DNA of 64,000 bases, taken from assembly GCF_048537545.1 (NCBI RefSeq), contig NZ_CP183218.1; one strand, given 5' to 3'. Below are positions 1 to 7,916 of this stretch, piece after piece. The notes under the pieces are model-generated. The model did not search any database. It was not told the origin of the DNA and saw only the letters and a program-made list of their open reading frames with translations. The translations under genes were made by a program, and so were the position numbers. Every line of letters starts with the position of its first letter. Positions within the stretch are counted from its first letter, which is position 1. Source of the DNA: Chania fonticola_B. Lineage in GTDB: Bacteria; Pseudomonadota; Gammaproteobacteria; Enterobacterales; Enterobacteriaceae.

Positions 1-427
1 CGCCGTCGCCACCCTGTGCGTCCAGACGGTTAACGTAAGGTGCCACATACTCTGCCCCGGCCAACGCCGCCAGCAGCCCCTGACCAGCGCCGTAAACGGC
101 GGTACCCAAGGTGGGGATCGACATGGATTTCAGCTTCTTGATTGCCGCCAGCCCTTCTGCGGTGGTGGGGATCTTGACTACCAGGCCCGGCACCCGTTGA
201 CTCAGCAGGACGGCTTCGGCAACCATACGTTCTGCGTCGTTAGCCATCACCTGGGCAAACAGCTTGCCGGTACCGCCTAACGCATCACGCAAGGCCGGCA
301 GAACCTCCCAGATCGGCTTGCCTTCTTTGGCAACGATGCTGGGGTTGGTGGTCACGCCGTGCAGCGGCAAGACGCGCGCCAAACGTTTCACTGCGCTGAC
401 GTCGGCAGTATCGAGATACAGTTCCAT
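1..427 (-). CDS. fsa: Fructose-6-phosphate aldolase (partial, C-terminus off window)
   Basis: Transaldolase-family class I aldolase that reversibly splits fructose 6-phosphate into dihydroxyacetone and glyceraldehyde 3-phosphate in the cytoplasm. The first 142 codons are present; the family is about 220 residues long, so roughly 80 residues lie beyond the left edge. It opens with MELYLDT, then GVTTNPS near residue 24. The Schiff-base lysine is Lys85 in VVKIP, followed by TLGTAVY and DAQGG. The sequence mixes features of E. coli FsaA and FsaB, so I do not choose between them. It is transcribed away from pflE; E. coli also keeps fsaA beside pflE-pflF, which supports the identity. Confidence 0.93.
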   Translation of the reverse strand, partial: MELYLDTADVSAVKRLARVLPLHGVTTNPSIVAKEGKPIWEVLPALRDALGGTGKLFAQVMANDAERMVAEAVLLSQRVPGLVVKIPTTAEGLAAIKKLKSMSIPTLGTAVYGAGQGLLAALAGAEYVAPYVNRLDAQGGDG

Positions 428-497
428 AACCTTCTCCTGATTCTTTTGTGGGCAGATTCAAACTCTGAACATAATAAGCGAAAAAAGCCGCCATCAT

Positions 498-511
498 TTG
501 ATTAAAATCAA
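498..511. promoter_or_regulatory. FNR box upstream of pflE
   Basis: TTGAT-TAAA-ATCAA matches the FNR consensus at all ten defined positions and sits inside a longer perfect repeat (8-bp arms, 496-513). A -10-like TATTTA lies at 532-537. A start near 546 would put the box centre at about -41.5, the usual class II activator position. The downstream genes encode an oxygen-sensitive glycyl-radical system, which fits anaerobic activation. The site itself is visible; the regulation is inference. Confidence 0.7.
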
Positions 512-574
512 ATCAACTTTCATTCGAAACCTATTTAATTTACGTAAGAAGATTTTAGACTTCACAGGTGACGA

Positions 575-1477
575 ATGCTTTTCAATCTACAGCGCTACTC
601 AACACATGACGGCCCAGGCATCCGCAGCGTGGTGTTCCTTAAGGGCTGCTCACTTGGCTGCCGGTGGTGCCAGAACCCGGAAAGCCGTTCCCGCCAGCAG
701 GAGCTGCTGTTTGATGAGCGCCTGTGCCTGGCGGCCTGTACCCTGTGCAGTGAGAGTTGCCCGCACGCTATCACCCGCGTTGATGACAACACCCTAACCC
801 TGCAACGTTCGTTACTGACTGCCGCCGATTATGACGCATTAAACGGCTGTTGCCCAACTGGCGCGCTGAGCGTCTGCGGCACGGCGCTCGACCTTGATGC
901 GGTGATGGCCGAAGTGATGCGCGATAAACCTTACTATCTGCGCACCGGCGGTGGCCTGACGCTGTCCGGCGGCGAGCCGTTTATGCAGCCAGAGGTTGCG
1001 GCTGAACTGCTCAAACGCGGGCGTGAGGCCGGTATCAATACCGCCGTAGAATCTTGCCTGCATACGCCTTGGTCCTATATCGAGCCATCTCTGCCCTGGC
1101 TAGACCTGATGCTGGCCGATCTGAAACACGTCGACCAAGTTCGCTTCAAGCAATGGACCGAAGGCTCCGCCAAACGCGTTATGGATAACTTCCGCCGCTT
1201 AGCTGCCGCTGGCACTCAGATCACCGTGCGAGTGCCGTTAATCCCCGAATTTAACGCCGATCGCGACTCAATCCGCGCCATTACCGACTTTGCCGCCGAC
1301 GAGATCGGCGTCAAAGAGATCCATTTTTTACCGTACCACACGCTGGGGATGAATAAATACCATCTGCTCGGCGCGCCTTATTACGCTTCCCGTACCCCAC
1401 TAGACGACCCCGAACTGCTGGCCTATGCCGAAGATTACGCCAGCGCCAAAGGTCTGACCGCCATTTTGCGAGGATAA
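575..1477 (+). CDS. pflE: Glycyl-radical enzyme activating protein (radical SAM), YbiY/PflE type
   Basis: Radical SAM activase that uses S-adenosylmethionine and a 4Fe-4S cluster to place the glycyl radical on its partner, the adjacent pflF product. The cluster motif CX3CX2C is Cys25, Cys29, Cys32 (CSLGCRWC). A second cysteine-rich segment (CTLCSESCP, then CCPTGA) is a ferredoxin-like insert seen in many such activases. LSGGEPFMQ is the conserved GGE region. At 300 residues it is close to E. coli YbiY and aligns through to the end (GLTA.LRG). The ATG at 575 has AGGTGA three bases upstream, a rather short spacing. It ends 4 bases before pflF, so the two are probably one operon. Confidence 0.93.
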   Translation: MLFNLQRYSTHDGPGIRSVVFLKGCSLGCRWCQNPESRSRQQELLFDERLCLAACTLCSESCPHAITRVDDNTLTLQRSLLTAADYDALNGCCPTGALSVCGTALDLDAVMAEVMRDKPYYLRTGGGLTLSGGEPFMQPEVAAELLKRGREAGINTAVESCLHTPWSYIEPSLPWLDLMLADLKHVDQVRFKQWTEGSAKRVMDNFRRLAAAGTQITVRVPLIPEFNADRDSIRAITDFAADEIGVKEIHFLPYHTLGMNKYHLLGAPYYASRTPLDDPELLAYAEDYASAKGLTAILRG

Positions 1478-1481
1478 CACC

Positions 1482-3914
1482 ATGACAACGCTGGATCTGA
1501 CTACCCTGACCGAACGCACGCTAGCGCACAAGAACGCGCTGATCCATATCGTCAAGCCACCGGTCTGTACCGAACGCGCACAGCACTATACCGAAACGTA
1601 CCAGCAGCATCAGGATAAGCCGCTGCCGGTAAGGCGTGCCATGGCGTTGGCCAACCATCTGGCCAAACGGAGCATCTGGATCAAGAATGATGAGCTGATT
1701 ATCGGTAACCAGGCTAGTCAGCTACGTGCCGCGCCGATCTTCCCGGAATACACCGTCAGTTGGATCGAAAGCGAAATTGACGAGTTGGCCGATCGCCCCG
1801 GCGCTGGCTTCTCCGTCAGCGAACAGGATAAAAAGGTATTACACACCCTGTGCCCATGGTGGCGTGGTCAGACAGTGCAGGATCGCTGCTACGGCATGTT
1901 CACCGATGAGCAAAAAGCCCTGCTGGCTACCGGTATCATCAAGGCGGAAGGCAACATGACGTCTGGGGATGCGCACCTGGCGGTCAACTTCCCGCTGTTA
2001 CTGGAAAAAGGTCTGGATGGCCTGCGTGAGAAAGTGGCTGAGCGCCGTGAACGCCTGCACCTGACGGACTGGGACGACCTGCATAAGGAACAGTTCCTCA
2101 AGGCCATCGACATCTCGCTGGACGCTCTCAGCGAGCACATACTGCGCTTTGCCCAGTTGGCCCGTGAAATGGCCCAGGCAGAGCAACGCATCTGGCGGCG
2201 TGAAGAGCTATTGACCATGGCAGCCAACTGCGAACTGATCGCCCATCAACCGCCACAGACCTTCTGGCAGGCGCTGCAACTGTGTTACTTCATTCAGCTG
2301 TTCCTGCAGATCGAATCCAACGGCCACTCGGTATCCTTCGGCCGCCTAGACCAATATCTGTATCCTTGGTATCGCCGTGACGTGGAGTTGGAGCAAAGCC
2401 TGCCGCGCGAAAAAGCCATCGAGATGCTGCACAGCTGCTGGTTAAAACTGCTGGAAGTGAACAAGATCCGTTCCGGCTCGCACTCCAAAGCCTCCGCCGG
2501 TAGCCCGCTGTATCAGAACGTCACCATCGGCGGCCAGAAACTGGTCAATGGCCAGCCTTGTGACGCGGTCAACCCGCTCTCTTACACCATTCTGGAATCC
2601 TGTGGCCGTCTGCGTTCAACGCAGCCTAACCTCAGCGTGCGCTATCACGCCGGGATCAGTAATGATTTCCTCGACGCCTGCGTGCAGGTGATCCGCTGCG
2701 GCTTCGGCATGCCGGCGTTTAACAACGATGAGATCGTGATCCCCGAGTTTATCAAGCTGGGCGTCGAACCACAGGATGCCTACGATTATGCCGCTATCGG
2801 TTGTATCGAGACCGCCGTTGGCGGCAAATGGGGCTACCGCTGCACCGGGATGAGCTTTATCAACTTTGCCCGCGTGATGTTGGCAGCACTGGAGCAAGGG
2901 CGCGACGCCACCTCCGGCAAGATTTTCCTGCCGCAGGAGCTGGGGCTGTCTCAGGGTAACTTTAGCCAGTTTGACCAAGTGCTGGATGCCTGGGATACGC
3001 AGATCCGCTATTACACCCGCAAATCCATTGAGATTGAGTGTGTAGTCGATACCGTGCTGGAAGAAAATGCCCACGACATTGTGTGCTCGGCTCTGGTGGA
3101 TGATTGCATCGAGCGCGGCAAGAGTGTCAAACAAGGCGGTGCGAAATATGACTGGGTATCCGGTCTGCAGGTCGGGATCGCCAACCTGGGTAACAGCCTC
3201 GAAGCGGTACGCAAGCTGGTGTTCGATCAGGGGATTATTGGTCAGCAACAGCTGGCTCAGGCTCTTGCTAACGATTTTGCTGGCCTGGACGGCGAACAGC
3301 TGCGCCAACGCTTGATCAATGCGGCGCCAAAGTACGGCAACGACGTGGATGATGTCGATCAGCTGCTGGTACGTGCCTATCAGACCTATATCGACGAGCT
3401 GAAGCAGTATCACAACACCCGCTTTGGCCGTGGCCCGATCGGTGGTACCTACTATGCGGGCACCTCCTCCATTTCGGCCAACGTTCCGTTTGGTGCTGCC
3501 ACCATGGCTACGCCAGACGGCCGTAAAGCGCATACGCCATTGGCGGAAGGGGCTAGCCCGGCTTCCGGCACCGACCATCTAGGCCCAACGGCAGTGTTCA
3601 ACTCGCTGAGCAAACTGCCTACCGAATCGATTCTGGGTGGCGTGTTGCTGAACCAGAAGCTGAACCCGTCCACGCTGGAGAACCCGCGTGATCGCGAAAA
3701 ACTGATGCTGATGCTGCGCACTTTCTTCGAGGCTTACCATGGCTGGCACGTGCAGTATAATATCGTGTCACGGGAAACGCTGTTGGCCGCGAAGCAACAT
3801 CCTGACCAATATCGCGATTTAGTGGTACGCGTAGCTGGATATTCTGCCTTCTTTACCGCATTATCCCCAGATGCGCAGGATGACATTATCGCGCGTACCG
3901 AACATACTCTTTAA
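1482..3914 (+). CDS. pflF: Glycyl radical enzyme, PflF/YbiW
   Basis: Large glycyl-radical enzyme, 810 residues like E. coli YbiW, with near-identical blocks along its length. The thiyl-radical cysteine is Cys441 in AIGCIETAVGG and the radical glycine is Gly786 in VRVAGYSAFF. Such enzymes catalyse radical C-C, C-N or C-O cleavage under anoxia and are destroyed by oxygen. The exact substrate of the YbiW group is not settled, and the formate-lyase-like name should not be read as a proven activity. It is activated by the upstream radical SAM protein. The nearby fsa gene, acting on C3/C6 compounds, hints at sugar or polyol metabolism (inference). Confidence 0.92.
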   Translation: MTTLDLTTLTERTLAHKNALIHIVKPPVCTERAQHYTETYQQHQDKPLPVRRAMALANHLAKRSIWIKNDELIIGNQASQLRAAPIFPEYTVSWIESEIDELADRPGAGFSVSEQDKKVLHTLCPWWRGQTVQDRCYGMFTDEQKALLATGIIKAEGNMTSGDAHLAVNFPLLLEKGLDGLREKVAERRERLHLTDWDDLHKEQFLKAIDISLDALSEHILRFAQLAREMAQAEQRIWRREELLTMAANCELIAHQPPQTFWQALQLCYFIQLFLQIESNGHSVSFGRLDQYLYPWYRRDVELEQSLPREKAIEMLHSCWLKLLEVNKIRSGSHSKASAGSPLYQNVTIGGQKLVNGQPCDAVNPLSYTILESCGRLRSTQPNLSVRYHAGISNDFLDACVQVIRCGFGMPAFNNDEIVIPEFIKLGVEPQDAYDYAAIGCIETAVGGKWGYRCTGMSFINFARVMLAALEQGRDATSGKIFLPQELGLSQGNFSQFDQVLDAWDTQIRYYTRKSIEIECVVDTVLEENAHDIVCSALVDDCIERGKSVKQGGAKYDWVSGLQVGIANLGNSLEAVRKLVFDQGIIGQQQLAQALANDFAGLDGEQLRQRLINAAPKYGNDVDDVDQLLVRAYQTYIDELKQYHNTRFGRGPIGGTYYAGTSSISANVPFGAATMATPDGRKAHTPLAEGASPASGTDHLGPTAVFNSLSKLPTESILGGVLLNQKLNPSTLENPRDREKLMLMLRTFFEAYHGWHVQYNIVSRETLLAAKQHPDQYRDLVVRVAGYSAFFTALSPDAQDDIIARTEHTL

Positions 3915-3962
3915 TCAGTGAATCGTTGCGGTCACCCTTTGGTGGCCGCCTATCAGGCCGCT

Positions 3963-4709
3963 ATGAATTCAAGACAACAAACCATTTTGCAGTTGGTGAA
4001 TGACCGCAGGCGCATCAGCGTTGGCGAACTGGCGCGCGCCTCTGGCGTTTCTGAGGTGACGATCCGTCAGGATCTCAATCTGTTAGAAAAACGCAGCTAT
4101 CTGAAACGCGTTCACGGTTCTGCCGTTGCGCTGGAAAGCGACGACGTTGATGCCCGCATGATGTCCAACTTCACGCTTAAGCAGAAGCTGGCACAATATG
4201 CTGCATCGCTGGTCAACGATGGCGAAACCATCTTTATCGAGAGCGGTAGTGCCAACGCCTTACTGGCCCGCTATCTGGCCGAGCGCAAGCGCGTCACGCT
4301 GATCACCGTCAGCCATTACATCGCCCATCTGCTGAAAGAGACCGACTGCGATGTGATCGTACTCGGCGGCATGTTCCAGAAGAAAAGTGAAACCGTGGTC
4401 GGCCCGTTAACCCGCATGTGTATCCAGCAGGTGCACTTCAGCAAGGCGTTTATCGGGGTGGATGGCTATCACGCGGAAACTGGCTTCACCGGCCGCGATA
4501 TGATGCGTGCCGACGTGGTCAATGCGGTATTAGCCAAAGGCGTAGAGAACATAGTGCTGACCGACTCGTCAAAATTCGGCCAGATCCAACCTAATCCATT
4601 GGAACCCATGAGCCAGATTGGGCGGGTGATCACCGACTCGCGTATCGCCAACGACTACCAGCAGTTGCTTAAACGCCAGGGTATCAAGTTGGATCTGGTT
4701 AACCAATAA
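3963..4709 (+). CDS. yciT: DeoR-family transcriptional regulator, YciT-like
   Basis: DeoR-type repressor: an N-terminal winged helix-turn-helix (residues about 1-55, MNSRQQTILQ through VTIRQDLN) and a C-terminal DeoR sensor domain that normally binds a sugar phosphate. It resembles E. coli YciT in sequence and position, next to osmB and pyrF-yciH. A GTG at 3918 in the same frame would add 15 residues. I chose the ATG at 3963 because it gives the MNSRQQ start of the family and 248 residues. It lies 48 bases after pflF and may be co-transcribed with it, so it could regulate pflEF or araD here (inference). Confidence 0.85.
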   Translation: MNSRQQTILQLVNDRRRISVGELARASGVSEVTIRQDLNLLEKRSYLKRVHGSAVALESDDVDARMMSNFTLKQKLAQYAASLVNDGETIFIESGSANALLARYLAERKRVTLITVSHYIAHLLKETDCDVIVLGGMFQKKSETVVGPLTRMCIQQVHFSKAFIGVDGYHAETGFTGRDMMRADVVNAVLAKGVENIVLTDSSKFGQIQPNPLEPMSQIGRVITDSRIANDYQQLLKRQGIKLDLVNQ

Positions 4710-4714
4710 CGGCT

Positions 4715-4734
4715 GCGGGGCCGTTCGGCCCCGT
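4715..4734. terminator. Hairpin between convergent yciT and araD
   Basis: CGGGGCC (4716-4722) pairs with GGCCCCG (4727-4733) around a GTTC loop. There is no run of T on either strand, so termination may be weak or factor-dependent. Confidence 0.5.
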
Positions 4735-4741
4735 GGTGAGA

Positions 4742-5437
4742 TTACTGCCCATAATAGGCATGTGCTCCGTGCTTGCGCAGATAGTGCTTGTCCAACAGGC
4801 TCTGCTGCATATTGCCCAGCCCCGGTGCTAACTGACGCGAGAAGATCCCCATATAGGCCAACTCTTCCAACACCACGGCATTATGCACCGCGCCGTCAGC
4901 ATCTTTGCCCCAGGCAAATGGACCGTGGGAATGTACCAGTACTGCCGGTATCTGAGCGGCATCCAACCCACGCTCTTTGAAGGTTTCGACGATCACCTGC
5001 CCGGTCTCCCACTCATAACGGCCGTTGATCTCTTCGTCGCGCATTAGCCTAGTACAGGGAATATCACCATAGAAGTAGTCCGCATGTGTCGTTCCCCACG
5101 CGGGGATGGCTAATCCGGCCTGTGCCCAAATGGTGGCATGGCGCGAGTGGGTATGAACGATCCCACCCGCTGCAGCAAAGTTCAGGTACAGCACCCGGTG
5201 GGTATCCGTATCGGAAGAAGGCTTTTTACTCCCCTCCACCACCTTGCCGCTCTCCAGTTCCACCACCACCATATCCTCACGGGTCATGGCATCATACTCA
5301 ACGCCGGAAGGTTTGATCACCATCAGCCCCTGCTGGCGGTCTACGGCGCTGACATTGCCCCAGGTAAAGGTCACCAGATGATGGCGCGGAAGTTGAAGGT
5401 TGGCTTCCAGCACCTGTTGTTTTAGTTCGTTGAGCAT
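4742..5437 (-). CDS. araD: L-ribulose-5-phosphate 4-epimerase (AraD family)
   Basis: Class II aldolase-like epimerase converting L-ribulose 5-phosphate to D-xylulose 5-phosphate. It has 231 residues, the same as E. coli AraD, and high identity throughout (WGNVSAVDR, KPSGV.Y, KKPSSDT, YLRKHGA.AYYGQ end). The metal-binding histidines are in HTHSRH (near residue 95) and HSHGPFAWG (near 170). The ATG at 5437 has AAGGA upstream at good spacing; a longer frame to 5482 lacks support. No araB, araA or araC lies beside it, so it is an orphan copy, and paralogues such as UlaF or SgbE are possible functional alternatives. Confidence 0.85.
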   Translation of the reverse strand: MLNELKQQVLEANLQLPRHHLVTFTWGNVSAVDRQQGLMVIKPSGVEYDAMTREDMVVVELESGKVVEGSKKPSSDTDTHRVLYLNFAAAGGIVHTHSRHATIWAQAGLAIPAWGTTHADYFYGDIPCTRLMRDEEINGRYEWETGQVIVETFKERGLDAAQIPAVLVHSHGPFAWGKDADGAVHNAVVLEELAYMGIFSRQLAPGLGNMQQSLLDKHYLRKHGAHAYYGQ

Positions 5438-5816
5438 GATCTTGTCCTTGTGGCTTGGTCTGCGACTATTGTCAGCAGGCATGCCACTGGGCGGTATGGG
5501 ATAGATCGCTAAAGACCACGTAGATTTCTGCTGGATACACCAAGATGTGTGGCGGCGGATTCGGAATAATCGCCTGCCGACCTAGGCTAAATTAAGACTA
5601 TTTCCCTATTTATCCCTCGTCAGAGATTTATACTGAAACAAGGCGAAAAAACCGCCCTGATTTTTTATTTGCCCTGTTTTGTGCAATAAATGCCATTTTT
5701 TATTTCAAGGTCGTCTGGAAGACAGTCTCAGGCCAGTTTGCTGATTACTGCCTATACTAAAGCTGTGCTATGCCAGTAAAGTAGTTCCATATAGCCGATG
5801 CTAAGGAGAATTCATT
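5438..5816. other. araD-osmB intergenic region
   Basis: Divergent promoter region of 379 bases. TAAGACTATTTCCCTA at 5593-5608 resembles an RcsB box, which would fit the known Rcs control of osmB in E. coli. AAGGAG lies just before the osmB ATG. I see no gene. Confidence 0.4.
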
Positions 5817-6032
5817 ATGATCATTAATCAACGTTTGGCCACTGCCGCAGTGGTGATCACCCTGGCTCTGTCGCTGAGTGCCTGTTCGAATATGTCTAAA
5901 CGTGACCGCAACACGGCGATTGGTGCTGGTGCAGGTGCGGTAGGCGGTGCGGTGCTGACTAACGGCAGCGCGTTGGGGACCGTCGGCGGTGCCGCTGTTG
6001 GTGGCATCATCGGTCACCAGGTGAGTAAATAA
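5817..6032 (+). CDS. osmB: Osmotically inducible lipoprotein OsmB
   Basis: Small lipoprotein of 71 residues. The signal peptide ends in LSLSAC with the lipidated Cys at 23. The mature part contains SKRDRNTAIGAGAG, followed by a glycine-zipper stretch and GHQVSK, nearly as in E. coli OsmB. The protein is probably anchored in the envelope and induced by osmotic or envelope stress. Monocistronic, with a strong AAGGAG ribosome site. Its place between yciT and yciH-pyrF matches E. coli. Confidence 0.92.
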   Translation: MIINQRLATAAVVITLALSLSACSNMSKRDRNTAIGAGAGAVGGAVLTNGSALGTVGGAAVGGIIGHQVSK

Positions 6033-6145
6033 GCCACGGCTTGCTGATACCTCTGCCGATAGGCTGACAAAAGCGTTCACGCTTTGACGTCTAATTGAAA
6101 AAAACTTTCAGGTCTATTTTTACGTTTATCATTTCGATGAATGCA

Positions 6146-6166
6146 GCCGCAGTGACACACTGCGGC
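6146..6166. terminator. Hairpin between convergent osmB and yciH
   Basis: Nine-base arms (6146-6154 and 6158-6166, core CCGCAGTG) enclose an ACA loop. A T-rich tail follows on the plus strand, so it probably serves osmB and perhaps yciH. Confidence 0.6.
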
Positions 6167-6183
6167 ATATTTCATTTAGCTGC

Positions 6184-6510
6184 TCAACCGCCAGCCAGCT
6201 TAACCTTCATGCCCTTGGCTTCCAGTAATTGCTTTAGCAGGTCACGTTTGTCGCCCTGGATTTCGATCACACCATCCTTCACCGAGCCACCACAACCGCA
6301 TTTCTTTTTCAGTTCGGCAGCCAGTTTATCCAGTGCCGCATCATCCAGATCGACACCGGTGATCAGGCAAACCCCCTTGCCTTTTCTGCCGCTGGTCTGG
6401 CGTTGAATACGCACGATGCCATCGCCTTTGACACGCTCTGGCTTGGCTTCTTCCTGCTTGATACGCCCGCTGTCGGTAGAGTACACCAGGCGGCTGTTAT
6501 CATCATTCAT
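6184..6510 (-). CDS. yciH: SUI1/eIF1-like translation factor YciH
   Basis: 108 residues, full length for YciH. The C-terminal SUI1 fold is clear: RIQRQTSGRKGKGVCLITG, then LKKKCGCGG and KDGVIEIQGDKRD. It is related to eukaryotic eIF1 and has been linked in E. coli to initiation fidelity and reduced translation under stress. It lies 10 bases downstream of pyrF on the same strand, so the two form an operon as in E. coli. Confidence 0.94.
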   Translation of the reverse strand: MNDDNSRLVYSTDSGRIKQEEAKPERVKGDGIVRIQRQTSGRKGKGVCLITGVDLDDAALDKLAAELKKKCGCGGSVKDGVIEIQGDKRDLLKQLLEAKGMKVKLAGG

Positions 6511-6520
6511 GCTGGGTTCC

Positions 6521-7249
6521 TTAAACCAGTGAGGCTCGAATAGCGCTGAGCGCTGCCGCGGGATCGGCGGATTGCGTAATCGGACGGCCGATCACCATAT
6601 AATCAACTCCGGCGGCCAGAGCCTGCACTGGTGTCATCACGCGGCGTTGATCGCCTGCGGCACTGCCTTCAGGGCGAATACCAGGAGTAACCAGTTGGAA
6701 CTGGTCGCCACAAGCAGCTTTCAGGCGTGAAGCTTCCTGCGCAGAACAGACCACACCGTCCAGGCCACAGTCGCGCGTCAGGCGAGCCAGTCTTTCCGCC
6801 TGCTCTGCCGGGCTGAGTTCGATACCAATGGCGCGCAGATCTTCCGCCTCCATGCTGGTGAGCACGGTGACGGCAATCAATAGCGGTGCATCCGCGCCAT
6901 AAGGCAGCAGCGCCTCTTTGGCTGCGTTCATCATGCGAGCACCACCGCTGGCATGTACGTTCACCATCCATACGCCCAACTCCGCCGCAGCGGCTACGGC
7001 ATGCGCCGTGGTGTTAGGAATATCGTGGAATTTCAAATCGAGGAACACCTCAAATCCGCGCTGATGCAGATCGCGCACGATCTCAGGCCCGAACAGGGTG
7101 AACATCTCTTTACCCACTTTTAGCCGGCAATCTTGCGGATCGATACGGTCGGCAAAGGCCAATGCGGCGGAACGGTCGGCGTAATCCAATGCCACGATGA
7201 TGGGCGATGATTTTAAGTCATTGTTATTTGAGTTATTTTCAGACTTCAT
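6521..7249 (-). CDS. pyrF: Orotidine 5'-phosphate decarboxylase
   Basis: Catalyses the last step of UMP synthesis, decarboxylating OMP. The 242 residues form a single TIM barrel. The catalytic Asp-Lys-Asp network is Asp71, Lys73, Asp76 in FLDLKFHDIPNT. The phosphate-binding end is GVDYMVIGRPIT. The ATG at 7249 gives an Asn-rich N-terminus (MKSENNSNNN) before the conserved PIIVALDYA. It is first in the pyrF-yciH operon. In E. coli it follows lapAB; here that link is broken by three inserted genes. Confidence 0.95.
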   Translation of the reverse strand: MKSENNSNNNDLKSSPIIVALDYADRSAALAFADRIDPQDCRLKVGKEMFTLFGPEIVRDLHQRGFEVFLDLKFHDIPNTTAHAVAAAAELGVWMVNVHASGGARMMNAAKEALLPYGADAPLLIAVTVLTSMEAEDLRAIGIELSPAEQAERLARLTRDCGLDGVVCSAQEASRLKAACGDQFQLVTPGIRPEGSAAGDQRRVMTPVQALAAGVDYMVIGRPITQSADPAAALSAIRASLV

Positions 7250-7576
7250 AGCTTCTACCTTGTGTGAAATGGACGTGATGAGTGAGCCGCCAGCAAAACT
7301 GACCGCCGCATTCTACATGCCAGACAGCGGAAATCCCAGTCACGCAACCCGTTGCCGTTACGTAATGTTAACACAGCGTTGGTCATCGACTGTCAATAAC
7401 GCCTTGCGCCCTTAACCCAGGGTGAGTAAAACGCGGTAAAGAAGCGTAAATTCTTAATCAAATAATTTGATTAACATGCTCAAGCCTATCCGATTTCATC
7501 CGTTTATAAATGCTATATCATTCAACACATCGAAAGCGGAAACACTTTCACCCTCAAAACCAAATTGGAGATACTC
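7250..7576. other. Divergent pyrF / DUF1471 promoter region
   Basis: 327 bases without a gene. It holds a perfect 21-bp palindrome (7454-7474) about 100 bases before the DUF1471 start. AT-rich -10-like hexamers follow at 7505-7519 (TATAAA, TATATC), but no clear -35 pairs with them. GGAG at 7567-7570 is the ribosome site of the downstream gene. Confidence 0.5.
7454..7474. repeat. Perfect 21-bp palindrome, possible operator
   Basis: TTAATCAAAT at 7454-7463 and its exact reverse complement at 7465-7474 flank a single A. The size and symmetry suit a dimeric repressor or activator; which one is not known. Confidence 0.6.
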
Positions 7577-7837
7577 ATGAAAGGCATCAAATATTTTGCA
7601 GCAGCTACCGTTCTGGTCCTAACCTCATTTGCCAGCGTTGCCGCTGAGCCAGTCAGCCAGCAACAGGCACAGAGCCTGACTGAAGTTGGCGTAGTATCTG
7701 CCGGTGGTGTTACCACGCTGAGCAGCCTGGAAGCCAAGCTGGCGGCTAAAGCCAAAGCCCAAGGCGCTAGCAGCTATCGCATTGTCGCCGCCGGTGGTAA
7801 CAACATGCTGCATGGCAACGCGATCATCTATAAATAA
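7577..7837 (+). CDS. DUF1471 (YhcN/BhsA-like) periplasmic stress protein
   Basis: 86 residues: a Sec signal peptide (MKGIKYFAAATVLVLTSFA, cut near SVAAEP) and one DUF1471 domain ending SYRIVAAGG...GNAIIYK, the family signature. Members such as BhsA, McbA and YhcN sit in the periplasm or outer membrane and respond to stress, metal or biofilm signals; no biochemical activity is established. I chose the ATG at 7577 because GGAG lies 6 bases upstream; an in-frame start at 7565 would fall inside that ribosome site. It is the first gene of an insertion between pyrF and lapB and carries a striking palindrome upstream. Confidence 0.85.
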   Translation: MKGIKYFAAATVLVLTSFASVAAEPVSQQQAQSLTEVGVVSAGGVTTLSSLEAKLAAKAKAQGASSYRIVAAGGNNMLHGNAIIYK

Positions 7838-7865
7838 GTTCGAGTCACCCTCTAGATTATCTGAA

Positions 7866-7886
7866 CGGGCGCTGCATAAGGCGCCC
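7866..7886. terminator. Hairpin between convergent DUF1471 and LysR genes
   Basis: GGGCGC (7867-7872) pairs with GCGCCC (7881-7886). The loop and flanks resemble, in reverse orientation, the REP-like palindromes found elsewhere in the window. There is no strong T run. Confidence 0.5.
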
Positions 7887-7916
7887 ATCCCCTTCGACAC
7901 CACAGCCCACCTGTTT

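Noticed and set aside
2616..3578. 320-codon open frame opposite pflF
   Set aside because: Antisense to a full-length, conserved gene; the peptide has no recognisable domain and the frame follows from codon bias on the other strand.
3918..3962. GTG start 15 codons before the yciT ATG
   Set aside because: The upstream residues (NRCGHPLVAAYQAA) are unlike the family start MNSRQQ; the ATG at 3963 is preferred.
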